From a virus: DNA of 38,525 bases. The notes beneath the pieces were generated by a model. The model searched no databases. It saw only the letters and a program-made list of their open reading frames with translations, and was not told where the DNA came from. Made by a program: the position numbers and the translations under genes. Positions 21,268-27,842 of the stretch are shown one piece after another; positions within the stretch are counted from its first letter, which is position 1, and each line of letters opens with the position of its first letter. Location of the stretch: positions 1-38,525 of IMG/VR virus record IMGVR_UViG_3300038701_001382, one strand, 5' to 3'.

Positions 21268-23604
21268 ATGCCATTAGTAATATCAGGAAAATTGTCGCTA
21301 CCAGTAACAGGTCAGCCAGCATCAAACGCGCAAATTAGATTTAGAGCGGTGACAGCGGTCGGTGAAATAATTCCCGGCGCTGAATCCGTTGCTAGATGCG
21401 GCGCTGACGGAACGTATAGCATAAGCATTGAGTTTGCCCGCTACGAGCTGGCAACTAAGGTATCAACGCCAGAATTTAACATTCATGGTAATGTGACTAT
21501 TAACAGCGATACTCAAGCGTCAGATCTTGAGGACTTGATAACGCTTATTGGTGTAGCCCCATCGCTCAGTGATGAATTAATAAACAAGTTCAACACACTT
21601 ACCGCTAGGGCGGAAAAAGCCGCATCTGATGCAGAGAATAGCGCCCAGAGTGCGTCATCAGATGCTCAGAGCGCTAATGCATCTCTTACTGCTATCACTC
21701 CAATGTATCAGTATTTCAGCTCTAACTACCCTATATTTGAAACTAATTACAGTGACTTTCAGGTTAAGTACCCTGACGTTGTTTCAAAGCACGCAGAGGT
21801 GGTGACTCTTGCTGGAGAGACTGTTACCAATGCAGACTTGGCCGAGAAGTGGGCGACCAACCCGGAGGATTCACCGGTTGAGACGGGGAAATACTCAGCT
21901 CTGCATTGGGCTGAAAAGGCGAAATACAACGCCAATCAAACGTTTATTTCCGGCGGATTGTTTACCCCAACATCAAGCCAAGAATACCCGGATGTTAGCG
22001 CCGTTGTGCGTGACACCATCTGGATTATTGAGTTCTCATCCCACAATGACACTTACACATTTACTGGTGGGCAGTTATCAGGCGATACCGTAAAAAATGG
22101 TGATATGATCTTCTGGGACACTCCGCAAAATACATGGAGCATTATACCAACTTCAATTAGCGGCGTGTTGTCAGTAAATGGCAAGCCCGGACCTGCTCCA
22201 GTAATAACGGCTGCCGACATCGGAGCGCCAGCTTTAGACGGAGATAACAACATATCGGTAAATACCGTCAAAATGTCAAAGGATAGACATACCGGAATTA
22301 TACCTAGTTACGCCACAATACCATTCAGGAATAACACGACAAATGATAGTGAATTGAAGTTTGCCAACTTGGACACAGTAAAGTCATTCCTCAATTACTC
22401 AGGCGCTGACTTTGACATAACTGAACTTAAGTACTCAGGAGAAGTAAGGGCAGAAACAAGTGCGACAGGTCTTGATGTTAAAAATAATGGCGGCGTTGAG
22501 CTAATAGCGCACAATACAGCAAGCACAGATCCGGCAGATGTGCACGCTAGGACGTCCGCTGAAGGGTTTGTTTTGCGTCAGGCGGCAGATGCTGGATACT
22601 TAATCTCAACTGATGGTAGTGGGAATAACCCATTTACATCAATGAGATCTGTTAGAGGTGGCGCTTCTGAGTTGTGGCATAACAACACCAAGAGATTTGA
22701 AACCGCTGATTATGGCGCGCTAATCACAGGTGATTGCACCGTAGAAGGGCAGAGAATAAGCATTATAAATGCACTTAATGGCCCGGTGTTTTTTGCTATG
22801 GCATCTACAGATCAGGCGGTCAATAGGGGAATAAAGATAACCCAAGAAGCTAACGCTGTGGGCGCGGTTCAATCCACTTTAGGTGACGGGTCTCAGCCAA
22901 AAAGCCAAATAACTTGGACTTACGGTAGCGGTACAAGCTTGCACTACGATGATGACGCAAAAATATCTACCATAGAAACCGGGGTGTCAGTCAACGGTCA
23001 GGGCATTTTCACCCGCAACGGTGATGCAGTAACACTAAAGGGTACATTAAATGGAGTCTCAGCGGCTCCAATTCTAAGATACAAGCAGGGTGATAACTCT
23101 GATATTGGCTATATTGGTTATAGTTCGAGTAGCAACTCAGATCTTTATGTTGCAAATGGAATTGGAAACCTGCATCTATCACCGGTAGGTGCCACTTACA
23201 TCAATAATCCGGAGTCATTAAGCGCCCAAGGAAACACAGGTCCGTCATTGATTCGCAAGGATTACCTAGAGGATAGATTAACAATAAAAACGCTCTACTC
23301 TGGCAATGCTGCTAATGGGCAGACTATAACTGTAAACTCTGGAATATCAACAACCATAGATATACAGCTCACAGCAAAGGTAAACTATCCGAGCGCTAGC
23401 GAAGTGCATACGTTTAGTGTAAGTTTTGACAGTTCTATAATTTCTGTTGGCGAAAGTCTAAGAGTGCTATCAATAAACTCAGGTTCTGACAGTGCCGTCT
23501 TGTGGGTGGATATAGTTAGTGACACTCAACTATCCATAATATCGTCATCTTCTGGCGGATGGGCAGCGCCGGAGTTGGTGAAAGTTGGTGCGCATATAAA
23601 GTAG
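21268..23604 (+). CDS. tail fiber protein
   Basis: 778 residues. The N-terminal domain (MPLVISGKLSLPVTGQPASN, beta-sandwich) resembles modules that attach side fibers. It is followed by a coiled coil rich in Ala/Ser (TARAEKAASDAENSAQSASS, near 110-130) typical of trimeric fibers. EKWATNPEDSPVETGKYSAL then HWAEKAKYNA (about 192-221) is a known phage fiber motif. The rest is a long beta-rich shaft with a C-terminal tip that has no visible intramolecular chaperone motif. The start 21268 has AGAGAGG 7 nt upstream; the open frame before it is not used. A strong terminator follows the stop. Confidence 0.85.
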   Translation: MPLVISGKLSLPVTGQPASNAQIRFRAVTAVGEIIPGAESVARCGADGTYSISIEFARYELATKVSTPEFNIHGNVTINSDTQASDLEDLITLIGVAPSLSDELINKFNTLTARAEKAASDAENSAQSASSDAQSANASLTAITPMYQYFSSNYPIFETNYSDFQVKYPDVVSKHAEVVTLAGETVTNADLAEKWATNPEDSPVETGKYSALHWAEKAKYNANQTFISGGLFTPTSSQEYPDVSAVVRDTIWIIEFSSHNDTYTFTGGQLSGDTVKNGDMIFWDTPQNTWSIIPTSISGVLSVNGKPGPAPVITAADIGAPALDGDNNISVNTVKMSKDRHTGIIPSYATIPFRNNTTNDSELKFANLDTVKSFLNYSGADFDITELKYSGEVRAETSATGLDVKNNGGVELIAHNTASTDPADVHARTSAEGFVLRQAADAGYLISTDGSGNNPFTSMRSVRGGASELWHNNTKRFETADYGALITGDCTVEGQRISIINALNGPVFFAMASTDQAVNRGIKITQEANAVGAVQSTLGDGSQPKSQITWTYGSGTSLHYDDDAKISTIETGVSVNGQGIFTRNGDAVTLKGTLNGVSAAPILRYKQGDNSDIGYIGYSSSSNSDLYVANGIGNLHLSPVGATYINNPESLSAQGNTGPSLIRKDYLEDRLTIKTLYSGNAANGQTITVNSGISTTIDIQLTAKVNYPSASEVHTFSVSFDSSIISVGESLRVLSINSGSDSAVLWVDIVSDTQLSIISSSSGGWAAPELVKVGAHIK

Positions 23605-23608
23605 TTAG

Positions 23609-23636
23609 TAGCCCTCTTAATTGAGGGCTATTATTT
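23609..23636 (+). terminator. intrinsic terminator after the tail fiber gene
   Basis: Stem TAGCCCTC (23609-23616) / GAGGGCTA (23623-23630) with a 6-nt loop, followed by a T-rich stretch (TTATTT). Its right arm also holds the -35 box of the next promoter. Confidence 0.8.
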
Positions 23637-23649
23637 ATCTTGATACAAT
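23621..23649 (+). promoter_or_regulatory. promoter overlapping the terminator hairpin
   Basis: TTGAGG 23621-23626 (loop and right arm of the terminator), 17-nt spacer, TACAAT 23644-23649 preceded by TGA, an extended -10. It drives the 23681 gene. Read-through of the hairpin and promoter use may affect each other. Confidence 0.65.
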
Positions 23650-23680
23650 AACTCATCCCATAAAATTAGGAGTCCCCACA

Positions 23681-23995
23681 ATGGAGCCGTCAAGTTGGTT
23701 AAAACAAAATGCTGTGAGCTTGGCACTTGCAGCGATGACAATATCATCATCTTTCGTTATCACCCAGCAATCCACCAGTGATAATACGCGAAGGATAACA
23801 AACGTAGAGAAGTACACGCGCGTCAAGTCGGCAGAATTAAAGCTGGTTGAGGTTGACGTTGCTGTACTAAAGGAGCAACAAAAGACCAATGCAGTCAATA
23901 ACTCTGAAATTAGCGATTTGCTTAATCAGACTGTTACAGAGCTTAAAAGTACCCGACTAGCAGTTGAGCGACTTAGCGCGAAGGTGGATGGATAA
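23681..23995 (+). CDS. membrane protein with C-terminal coiled coil, possible holin-like
   Basis: 104 residues: an N-terminal membrane helix (about 8-28, LKQNAVSLALAAMTISSSFV) and a long heptad coil (KLVEVDVAVLKEQQKTNA, TVTELKSTRLAVERLSAK). It recalls haemolysin/holin-like proteins seen near lysis genes, yet it lies 1.3 kb before the endolysin gene, separated by the regulatory switch. The TAGGAGTCCCCACAATG leader before the start is repeated before the gene at 25108. Its architecture matches the 8750-8968 protein. Lysis role is inferred only. Confidence 0.6.
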   Translation: MEPSSWLKQNAVSLALAAMTISSSFVITQQSTSDNTRRITNVEKYTRVKSAELKLVEVDVAVLKEQQKTNAVNNSEISDLLNQTVTELKSTRLAVERLSAKVDG

Positions 23996-24010
23996 TAGAA
24001 AGTGCATATA

Positions 24011-24040
24011 AGAAAGGCCCAATTACGGGCCTTTTCTTTT
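24011..24040. terminator. bidirectional terminator between convergent genes
   Basis: AGAAAGGCCC (24011-24020) pairs with GGGCCTTTTCT, 6-nt loop, and T tracts on both strands. It ends 23681-23995 (+) and 24053-24397 (-). Confidence 0.85.
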
Positions 24041-24052
24041 GTGTATTTAGTG

Positions 24053-24397
24053 CTACATAAACCAGTTATTTGAATACGCGATATAAATCAGCATTGCAAC
24101 GTTAACCCCTACCGATACGCCACACCGGCTTAACCATGAATTGCGCGACCTCTCATAGTAGCTTGATACTCTACGCACCGCGTCAATGTGCTTTCTTGAT
24201 GACGTCAAATCACTCTCTAGCAGTGCAATGTCAAACAGCATTCTATTTCGCTCAGACTCAACACTTGCAATTGCATCACTTCTATTTGTAATGTTAGGGT
24301 TTTCTTTTACTTGCTCGGCACATAATCTGTCAATTGAATCTCTTGCTGCTACTGTCATTTTTGGTCTAACGAATTTAATTGAATTTGAGTTAGCCAT
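24053..24397 (-). CDS. hypothetical protein with C-terminal membrane helix, divergent from the regulator
   Basis: 114 residues: a basic N-terminus (KFVRPKMTVAARDSIDRL), a helical acidic middle, then a C-terminal membrane helix (about 93-110, VSVGVNVAMLIYIAYSN). CAGAGAGGGA is its Shine-Dalgarno. It is the only leftward gene in the lysis region and faces the HTH-like gene across overlapping promoters, a layout like a phage control switch. Membrane proteins in this place often act in superinfection exclusion, but this is only inference. Confidence 0.6.
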   Translation of the reverse strand: MANSNSIKFVRPKMTVAARDSIDRLCAEQVKENPNITNRSDAIASVESERNRMLFDIALLESDLTSSRKHIDAVRRVSSYYERSRNSWLSRCGVSVGVNVAMLIYIAYSNNWFM

Positions 24398-24420
24398 TTA
24401 TCCCTCTCTGTAATTACTGT

Positions 24421-24468
24421 TTGACTTAACCGTTAGGTAACTATAATATAACGATAATTGAAATGCAA
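24421..24468. promoter_or_regulatory. divergent overlapping promoters with three operator repeats (switch region)
   Basis: Rightward: TTGACT 24421-24426, 17-nt spacer, TAATAT 24444-24449, for the regulator gene. Leftward: TTGCAT (complement of 24463-24468), 17-nt spacer, TATAGT (complement of 24440-24445), for 24053-24397. TAACCG 24427, TAACTA 24438 and TAACGA 24449 are spaced 11 bp and sit between the two -35 boxes, overlapping both -10 boxes. Confidence 0.8.
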
Positions 24469-24483
24469 ACGGAGCACAGAGAA

Positions 24484-24813
24484 ATGACTAAAAAGGTACG
24501 CATTCACCGCGATATGACAGAAGACGAAAAGCTAATTTCGGTTGAGCGCATGGTAGAGGTCGTTAACGCCGTTGGTGGACGTAAAAACCTTGAGATGTTG
24601 GTGCCCGGCTTATCCGCTCAAGAGATATCCAATGTGAAACAAAAGCAATACGTCAGCCCTCAGATTGCTATCCGCATTGAGAAGGCCTTACTTAAGCGAT
24701 ACGGCAGCGAAAATGAACTCGATCAGGAGCGGTATAAGAGGTTCACCAGATATTACTTTTGTCCCGATCTGACTGATTTGGACTTTGATCGTGTTGAATT
24801 GAGTATGCAATGA
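24484..24813 (+). CDS. small HTH-like transcription regulator
   Basis: 109 residues. Residues 26-68 (VVNAVGGRKNLEMLVPGL, then SAQEISNVKQKQYVSPQIAI) look like a lambda-repressor/YdaS-type helix-turn-helix, with SAQEISNVKQK as the probable recognition part. The rest is charged, ending in an acidic tail. ATG 24484 is chosen because GGAG lies 9 nt upstream. An in-frame ATG at 24463 overlaps the leftward -35 box and has no Shine-Dalgarno. Its own promoter carries the TAACTA-type repeats, so it is the best candidate for the regulator that reads these repeats across the genome. No CI-type cleavage domain is present. Confidence 0.65.
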   Translation: MTKKVRIHRDMTEDEKLISVERMVEVVNAVGGRKNLEMLVPGLSAQEISNVKQKQYVSPQIAIRIEKALLKRYGSENELDQERYKRFTRYYFCPDLTDLDFDRVELSMQ

Positions 24814-24822
24814 GGTTAGAAT
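24794..24822 (+). promoter_or_regulatory. promoter inside the end of the regulator gene
   Basis: TTGAAT 24794-24799, 17-nt spacer, TAGAAT 24817-24822. It would transcribe the hairpin at 24870 and the genes from 24901 on. Confidence 0.6.
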
Positions 24823-24869
24823 AACAGCGTAACTTCCCTAGCCAGTTGAGACGTTACAAACACCTCTCT

Positions 24870-24900
24870 AATCCCCACACTAACCATGTGGGGATTTTTT
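24870..24900 (+). terminator. terminator-like hairpin abutting the next start codon
   Basis: Ten-bp stem AATCCCCACA (24870-24879) / TGTGGGGATT (24887-24896), 7-nt loop, T6 at 24895-24900, then ATG at 24901. It is the strongest of the three hairpin-T6-ATG arrangements. Confidence 0.85.
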
Positions 24901-25074
24901 ATGGCTACACCTACTCAAATAAACATGATAACTAACCTCATTAGAACCAGTATTCACAATTACAATGAGCTTGAAGTTTTCCTTGACTACGTTGCGTCTA
25001 TGATTACAGCGAGAGAGTCTGGAGATTGCGCCCAATTAAAAGCCGATATTCAAAGAGAGCTATCTGATATATAA
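24901..25074 (+). CDS. small hypothetical protein in the lysis region
   Basis: 57 residues, helical, starting MATPTQINMITNLIRTSIHN and ending in acidic/charged helices (LKADIQRELSDI). No membrane helix is seen. The ATG directly follows hairpin plus T6 and has no Shine-Dalgarno, as at 7588 and 18160. It lies between the regulator and the lysis genes. Function is not recognised. Confidence 0.55.
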   Translation: MATPTQINMITNLIRTSIHNYNELEVFLDYVASMITARESGDCAQLKADIQRELSDI

Positions 25075-25107
25075 TTACTCTGGGTTAACTAAATAGGAGT
25101 CCCCACA

Positions 25108-25290
25108 ATGAAACTATTAGATGGTGGTGCCGTTCTGCTTATCTTTGCGGCGCTTTATTGGGTGGTATCTGATGCATTCACGGAGCCACAATGCTACGTT
25201 CAAACAAATGAAAAGCCTTACGTTGCAAAGTGGATGAGTTGTAGCGATATTCCTAGCGAGTGGATCGTACTGGAGAGTGAGCATGAGTAA
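25108..25290 (+). CDS. small membrane protein before the endolysin gene
   Basis: 60 residues with an N-terminal membrane helix (about 7-24, GAVLLIFAALYWVVSDAF) and a periplasmic-type tail with two cysteines (PQCYVQ and WMSCSD). Position just upstream of, and overlapping, the endolysin suggests a lysis role (pinholin, antiholin or spanin-like), but there is no lipobox or proline-rich spanin feature. The TAGGAGTCCCCACAATG leader is shared with 23681. The stop overlaps the endolysin start by 8 nt. Confidence 0.55.
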   Translation: MKLLDGGAVLLIFAALYWVVSDAFTEPQCYVQTNEKPYVAKWMSCSDIPSEWIVLESEHE

Positions 25291-25621
25291 GAACTTTCAA
25301 CGCAAGGAGTTGGCTTGCAAACACTGCGGTCAGGAGGTTCATAGCCCTGAGCTAATTGCAGTCTTAGAGCTTGTTAGACTAAAGTTCAAATCGCCAGTCA
25401 TCATAACTTCAGGATATCGATGCCTTGAGCATAACGACAATGTAGGTGGTGCGCCAAACTCAAAGCACATCTATGGAATCGCCGCTGATATCAAAGTAAA
25501 GGGAGTTTCCCCGATTAAGGTGTTTGAGTTCATTGATGATACATTCCCTGAAACTTACGGGATTGGCTTATATTCTAGCTGGGTGCATATCGACACCAGA
25601 ACAGGCAAGGCGAGGTGGTAG
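25283..25621 (+). CDS. endolysin, peptidase M15-like (zinc D-Ala/L-Ala-D-Glu peptidase fold)
   Basis: 112 residues. Zinc peptidase that cuts peptidoglycan cross-links. Motifs: ITSGYRC at 41-47, SKHIYGIAADI at 60-70 with zinc ligands His62 and Asp69, and WVHID at 100-104 with the third ligand His102. This is the Peptidase_M15_3 arrangement, and the length is that of a bare catalytic domain. No wall-binding domain or signal peptide is present, as expected for a Gram-negative phage with a separate holin. ATG 25283 is preferred to 25277. A CKHCG near the N-terminus may add metal binding. Confidence 0.9.
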   Translation: MSKNFQRKELACKHCGQEVHSPELIAVLELVRLKFKSPVIITSGYRCLEHNDNVGGAPNSKHIYGIAADIKVKGVSPIKVFEFIDDTFPETYGIGLYSSWVHIDTRTGKARW

Positions 25622-25623
25622 CA

Positions 25624-25845
25624 ATGACTAAATATACTGGAATAGTAAGGTTGATAGCTGCAATTGGTCCAAACCTGAAGAGCTGGATTTTTGCTGATGG
25701 TAAGTTTAGCTTTAAGCGCGCACTGCTTCTTATTGTCTCTTTGCTGATATTGCTCTTTAGCGTTGAGTATTTCGGCGCTGCAAATACGGAGATAGCACTA
25801 ACACTGCTAGACTCACTCAGTGATATTCTTGGTTACGCACAATAA
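25624..25845 (+). CDS. putative holin
   Basis: 73 residues with a strong hydrophobic helix (about 33-49, ALLLIVSLLILLFSVEYFG) after a basic/amphipathic N-terminus, and a second weaker hydrophobic part (TEIALTLLDSLSDILG). Its place directly after the endolysin gene (2-nt gap) supports a holin-type role in permeabilising the inner membrane. One clear helix would make it a class III-like or unusual holin. It is the last gene of the + lysis group, followed by the 25848 terminator. Confidence 0.6.
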   Translation: MTKYTGIVRLIAAIGPNLKSWIFADGKFSFKRALLLIVSLLILLFSVEYFGAANTEIALTLLDSLSDILGYAQ

Positions 25846-25847
25846 AT

Positions 25848-25870
25848 AAAGGGCCATCATTGGCCCTTTT
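25848..25870. terminator. bidirectional terminator between lysis and early regions
   Basis: AAAGGGCCA (25848-25856) TCAT TGGCCCTTT (25861-25869), with T or A runs at each side. It ends both the + lysis genes and the - early operon; the last minus-strand gene has its TGA in the loop (25857-25859). Confidence 0.88.
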
Positions 25871-25994
25871 CCTCTATGTACTTTTTGCGAATCCATTCAC
25901 CAACATCCAAGACAACCTTTGCCATAGTGGCGTAGTTCTTAGCATCCTGAAGCCTGTCAGACCGCCATATCATATTCAGATACCATTCTTGCAT
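25857..25994 (-). CDS. small hypothetical protein, last gene of the leftward early operon
   Basis: 45 residues (MQEWYLNMIWRSDRLQDAKN at the start, then VVLDVGEWIRKKYIEEKGQ), helical and basic. The ATG overlaps the preceding stop (TAATG) and the stop lies in the loop of the bidirectional terminator, which suggests a real coupled gene. No function is recognised. Confidence 0.58.
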   Translation of the reverse strand: MQEWYLNMIWRSDRLQDAKNYATMAKVVLDVGEWIRKKYIEEKGQ

Positions 25995-26296
25995 TAGTTT
26001 CGCTCCAGTTCGTTAATAAATGCCGCACAGCACATTATGTGTGCTGAGTGTGGCAGCTTCGATTCAGGATCTATTGTCTCGCCTTTCTGAATTGCAAAGG
26101 CGTGTCTGAGTAAAGCAGCCCTGTAGCGCTCCAGCCCGCAATCCACATCTTGCCAAGAGTTTGCGGCGTACTTTTCAGCGCCGAACGTTAACACCTTAGC
26201 CATATCGTCTATGGCGCCAGCGGGTAACAGATCATAACGCGGTTTTTCTTGGTCGTATTTAAGGCCTTTTACTAGCTCCTTGTTATCGCTGCTCAT
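25994..26296 (-). CDS. dATP/dGTP diphosphohydrolase-like protein (DUF5664, MazG-like)
   Basis: 100 residues. The sequence KYDQEKPRYDLLPAGAIDDM followed by VLTFGAEKYAANSWQDVDC, then RYRAALLRHAFAIQKGETID and LPHSAHIMCCAAF is the complete signature of the DUF5664 (dGTP/dATP diphosphohydrolase N-terminal) family. Members hydrolyse purine dNTPs or belong to MazG-like nucleotide housekeeping. No PurZ-type gene accompanies it, so it is unlikely to serve a 2-aminoadenine genome. It may shape the dNTP pool for replication. It overlaps the genes on both sides by 1-4 nt. Confidence 0.85.
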   Translation of the reverse strand: MSSDNKELVKGLKYDQEKPRYDLLPAGAIDDMAKVLTFGAEKYAANSWQDVDCGLERYRAALLRHAFAIQKGETIDPESKLPHSAHIMCCAAFINELERN

Positions 26297-26580
26297 AATG
26301 ACGCTCCAATTTTTAGAAACTCGTCAGGTGATAAGCCACCAATACGAGACACGTTGTTTAATTGCTTCTGTAGCCATCCTAGCGGGAATATTTGCTTTCT
26401 TCCCTGCTGGCACACTGCTTTTATTCTAGGGCTGATTACGCGCGATTCCACGCATCTTAGAGTGTGCTTAATTGCCTTGTTTGGCTGCTTACTGTTGAAC
26501 TCAGCCGACAGTAAGCAACTAGTTAGCATGCTTGTGAACTCTTTCGCGTCGAGTTGCTTTTGCTCTGTTGTGATTGTCAT
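26293..26580 (-). CDS. hypothetical early protein
   Basis: 95 residues, basic, helical. The middle (SKQPNKAIKHTLRCVESRVI) and the segment KQIFPLGWLQKQLNNVSRIG are conserved-looking but not recognised. ATGA overlaps couple it to the adenine methyltransferase upstream and the nucleotide hydrolase downstream. It could be a DNA-binding accessory protein, judging from charge alone. Confidence 0.6.
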   Translation of the reverse strand: MTITTEQKQLDAKEFTSMLTSCLLSAEFNSKQPNKAIKHTLRCVESRVISPRIKAVCQQGRKQIFPLGWLQKQLNNVSRIGGLSPDEFLKIGASL

Positions 26581-27071
26581 TTCATTGAATCTCTATCAAT
26601 AAGGTGGACAGATTGTTTAACTGGCGATTTAGGATCGAATATGAACACTACCGATCCATTGTTGTTTCCGTTTACTGGCTTCTGTGTGTCTGCGTTGATG
26701 AAAGATAGTCGGCCTGATATAAAGTGACACTCTGTACAGTGCTCAAATGCCTTCTTAAACCATTTAACTGACGTATCAGCCGGGATGAGCATCACTGTTA
26801 AACATCCTCGCCTCATCTCTTCTACAGCCTTTTGCACCCATGGCATGATATCGCTGTATGGCTGGTTGCACCAATTACCCCAAATTGACCAATTGCTATT
26901 TAGCGCGTCGTCCTCCTGAGTTAGCCACATGTCGCAAAGCTTGTTCTGATCACTAGATGCAACGTCCATTTTCAAATCAAAACGCCTGTTGTAGAAATCA
27001 AACACAAACTTTGGGGTTTGCCATAGATCGCGAATCTCGGATGGTGTATTGCTTTTGTGTTCTGTGTTCAT
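26577..27071 (-). CDS. phage DNA N6-adenine methyltransferase (Dam family) with altered NPPY motif
   Basis: 164 residues, PF05869-type enzyme that methylates adenine in phage DNA, usually to evade restriction. Family landmarks are DLWQTPKFVFDFYNRRFDL at 15-33, MDVASSDQNKLCDMWLT, WGNWCNQPYSDIMPWVQKA near 65-83, MLIPADTSVKWFKKAFEHC and ISGRLSFINADTQKP. The catalytic motif normally reads (D/N)PPY; here it is NQPY, with Gln replacing the first Pro. The codon CAG is unambiguous in the sequence. The enzyme may still work, since the Asn and Tyr are kept, but activity must be regarded as uncertain. Confidence 0.86.
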   Translation of the reverse strand: MNTEHKSNTPSEIRDLWQTPKFVFDFYNRRFDLKMDVASSDQNKLCDMWLTQEDDALNSNWSIWGNWCNQPYSDIMPWVQKAVEEMRRGCLTVMLIPADTSVKWFKKAFEHCTECHFISGRLSFINADTQKPVNGNNNGSVVFIFDPKSPVKQSVHLIDRDSMK

Positions 27072-27075
27072 TCAC

Positions 27076-27201
27076 TTAATCTCTCTTAAATTTATGAAGA
27101 AGATGACCAAGGCCTCGGCGCTGATACCATTTTTTAGTTCGTGAGCGCTCACAATCCTGAAAGCGCTCGCTTAGTGTCTTTTTAGTAACAGTTGAGGTCA
27201 T
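27076..27201 (-). CDS. very basic small hypothetical protein
   Basis: 41 residues starting MTSTVTKKTLSERFQDCERS and ending HLLHKFKRD, with about a third Lys/Arg/His. The start lies inside the end of the 27182 gene and has GGAG 8 nt upstream. It fills what would otherwise be a gap before the Dam gene. High basicity suggests nucleic-acid binding. The inverted repeat with AGCGCT arms at 27143-27168 lies within its coding sequence. Confidence 0.52.
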   Translation of the reverse strand: MTSTVTKKTLSERFQDCERSRTKKWYQRRGLGHLLHKFKRD

Positions 27202-27364
27202 ACAGGCGCTCCAGTTCTTTATCTTCTCGGCGTTGCTCAATGATTCGATGAGCGGCCATGCGTGAATAATCTTCTTTACTTGGCATTGTCAGGCCTTTGT
27301 TTCTAGATCTCTTAGATGAGCTGGTTCGATTTATAACAAAGTTGCGGAATTCTTGATTATTCAT
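27182..27364 (-). CDS. small basic hypothetical protein
   Basis: 60 residues (MNNQEFRNFVINRTSSSKRS, then a helical charged end IIEQRREDKELERLYDLNCY). It overlaps the preceding methyltransferase-like gene by 8 nt with GAGG upstream of the start, so it is coupled. No known family is recognised. Confidence 0.58.
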   Translation of the reverse strand: MNNQEFRNFVINRTSSSKRSRNKGLTMPSKEDYSRMAAHRIIEQRREDKELERLYDLNCY

Positions 27365-27842
27365 TTTTCATAGCCTCATTTTTCATAAATACGATCCAGT
27401 GCGTTTTCTGTTGCTTACCGCTACGGTGTCCAATCATTGGTCGGTATGGAGAAAGCGCCACTATTTCAGATGTTAGTATCTGGTCTTCATTCCACTTAAA
27501 AATTAGAACTCCGTCATGCTCAAGGACTCTAAAGCACTCGCTAAACATCTCAGCAAGATAAGGCTTAAATTCCTTTGGAAGTTTGCCGTATTTCAGAAAT
27601 GTCCAAGACTTCTCGCCTACGTTCTTTAGGTGAGGAGGATCTAGCACGACTATTTTAAATTGCCCATCCGAAAAGCTTAGATTTGTAAAATCACCGATTA
27701 CGTCAGGATCTACAACTAACTGACGCCCATCACAAAGAGTTGTTTCAATGCTTCTCTTGTCATGAAATACAGTAAGCGGATTTTCTTTATCAAACCAAAA
27801 CATTCGAGATCCGCAACATGCATCTAAGGTATTTTTATTCAT
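27357..27842 (-). CDS. class I SAM-dependent methyltransferase, phage type
   Basis: 161 residues. LDACCGSRMFWFDKENP at 6-22 holds the SAM-binding motif I, followed by DKRSIETTLCDGRQLVVDPD, the catalytic-type motif VVLDPPHLKN (D-P-P-H) near 65-74, and a conserved end HRSGKQQKTHWIVFM. This very regular family is found in many siphophages and is annotated as a DNA or unspecified methyltransferase. Its substrate is not known. Together with the Dam-like gene it suggests two modification activities. The C-terminus is a short tandem repeat MKNEAMKNE. Confidence 0.85.
   Translation of the reverse strand: MNKNTLDACCGSRMFWFDKENPLTVFHDKRSIETTLCDGRQLVVDPDVIGDFTNLSFSDGQFKIVVLDPPHLKNVGEKSWTFLKYGKLPKEFKPYLAEMFSECFRVLEHDGVLIFKWNEDQILTSEIVALSPYRPMIGHRSGKQQKTHWIVFMKNEAMKNE

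Noticed and set aside
25075-25091. TTACTC/TAACTA pair 11 bp apart before the 25108 gene
   Set aside because: Spacing fits, but the first unit differs and no promoter boxes are evident; left out of the regulon count.
25994-26296. 2-aminoadenine (Z-genome) pathway
   Set aside because: DUF5664 alone is not enough; no PurZ or DatZ-like gene is present.
27072-27152. 26-codon GTG-started frame before the Dam gene
   Set aside because: It overlaps in another frame the better supported 27076-27201 gene, which has an ATG and a good Shine-Dalgarno.
27141-27168. Inverted repeat with AGCGCT arms (GTGAGCGCTCAC) taken as operator or terminator
   Set aside because: It lies within the coupled 41-codon gene at 27076-27201 and has no T tract or promoter nearby, so coding use is the simpler explanation.
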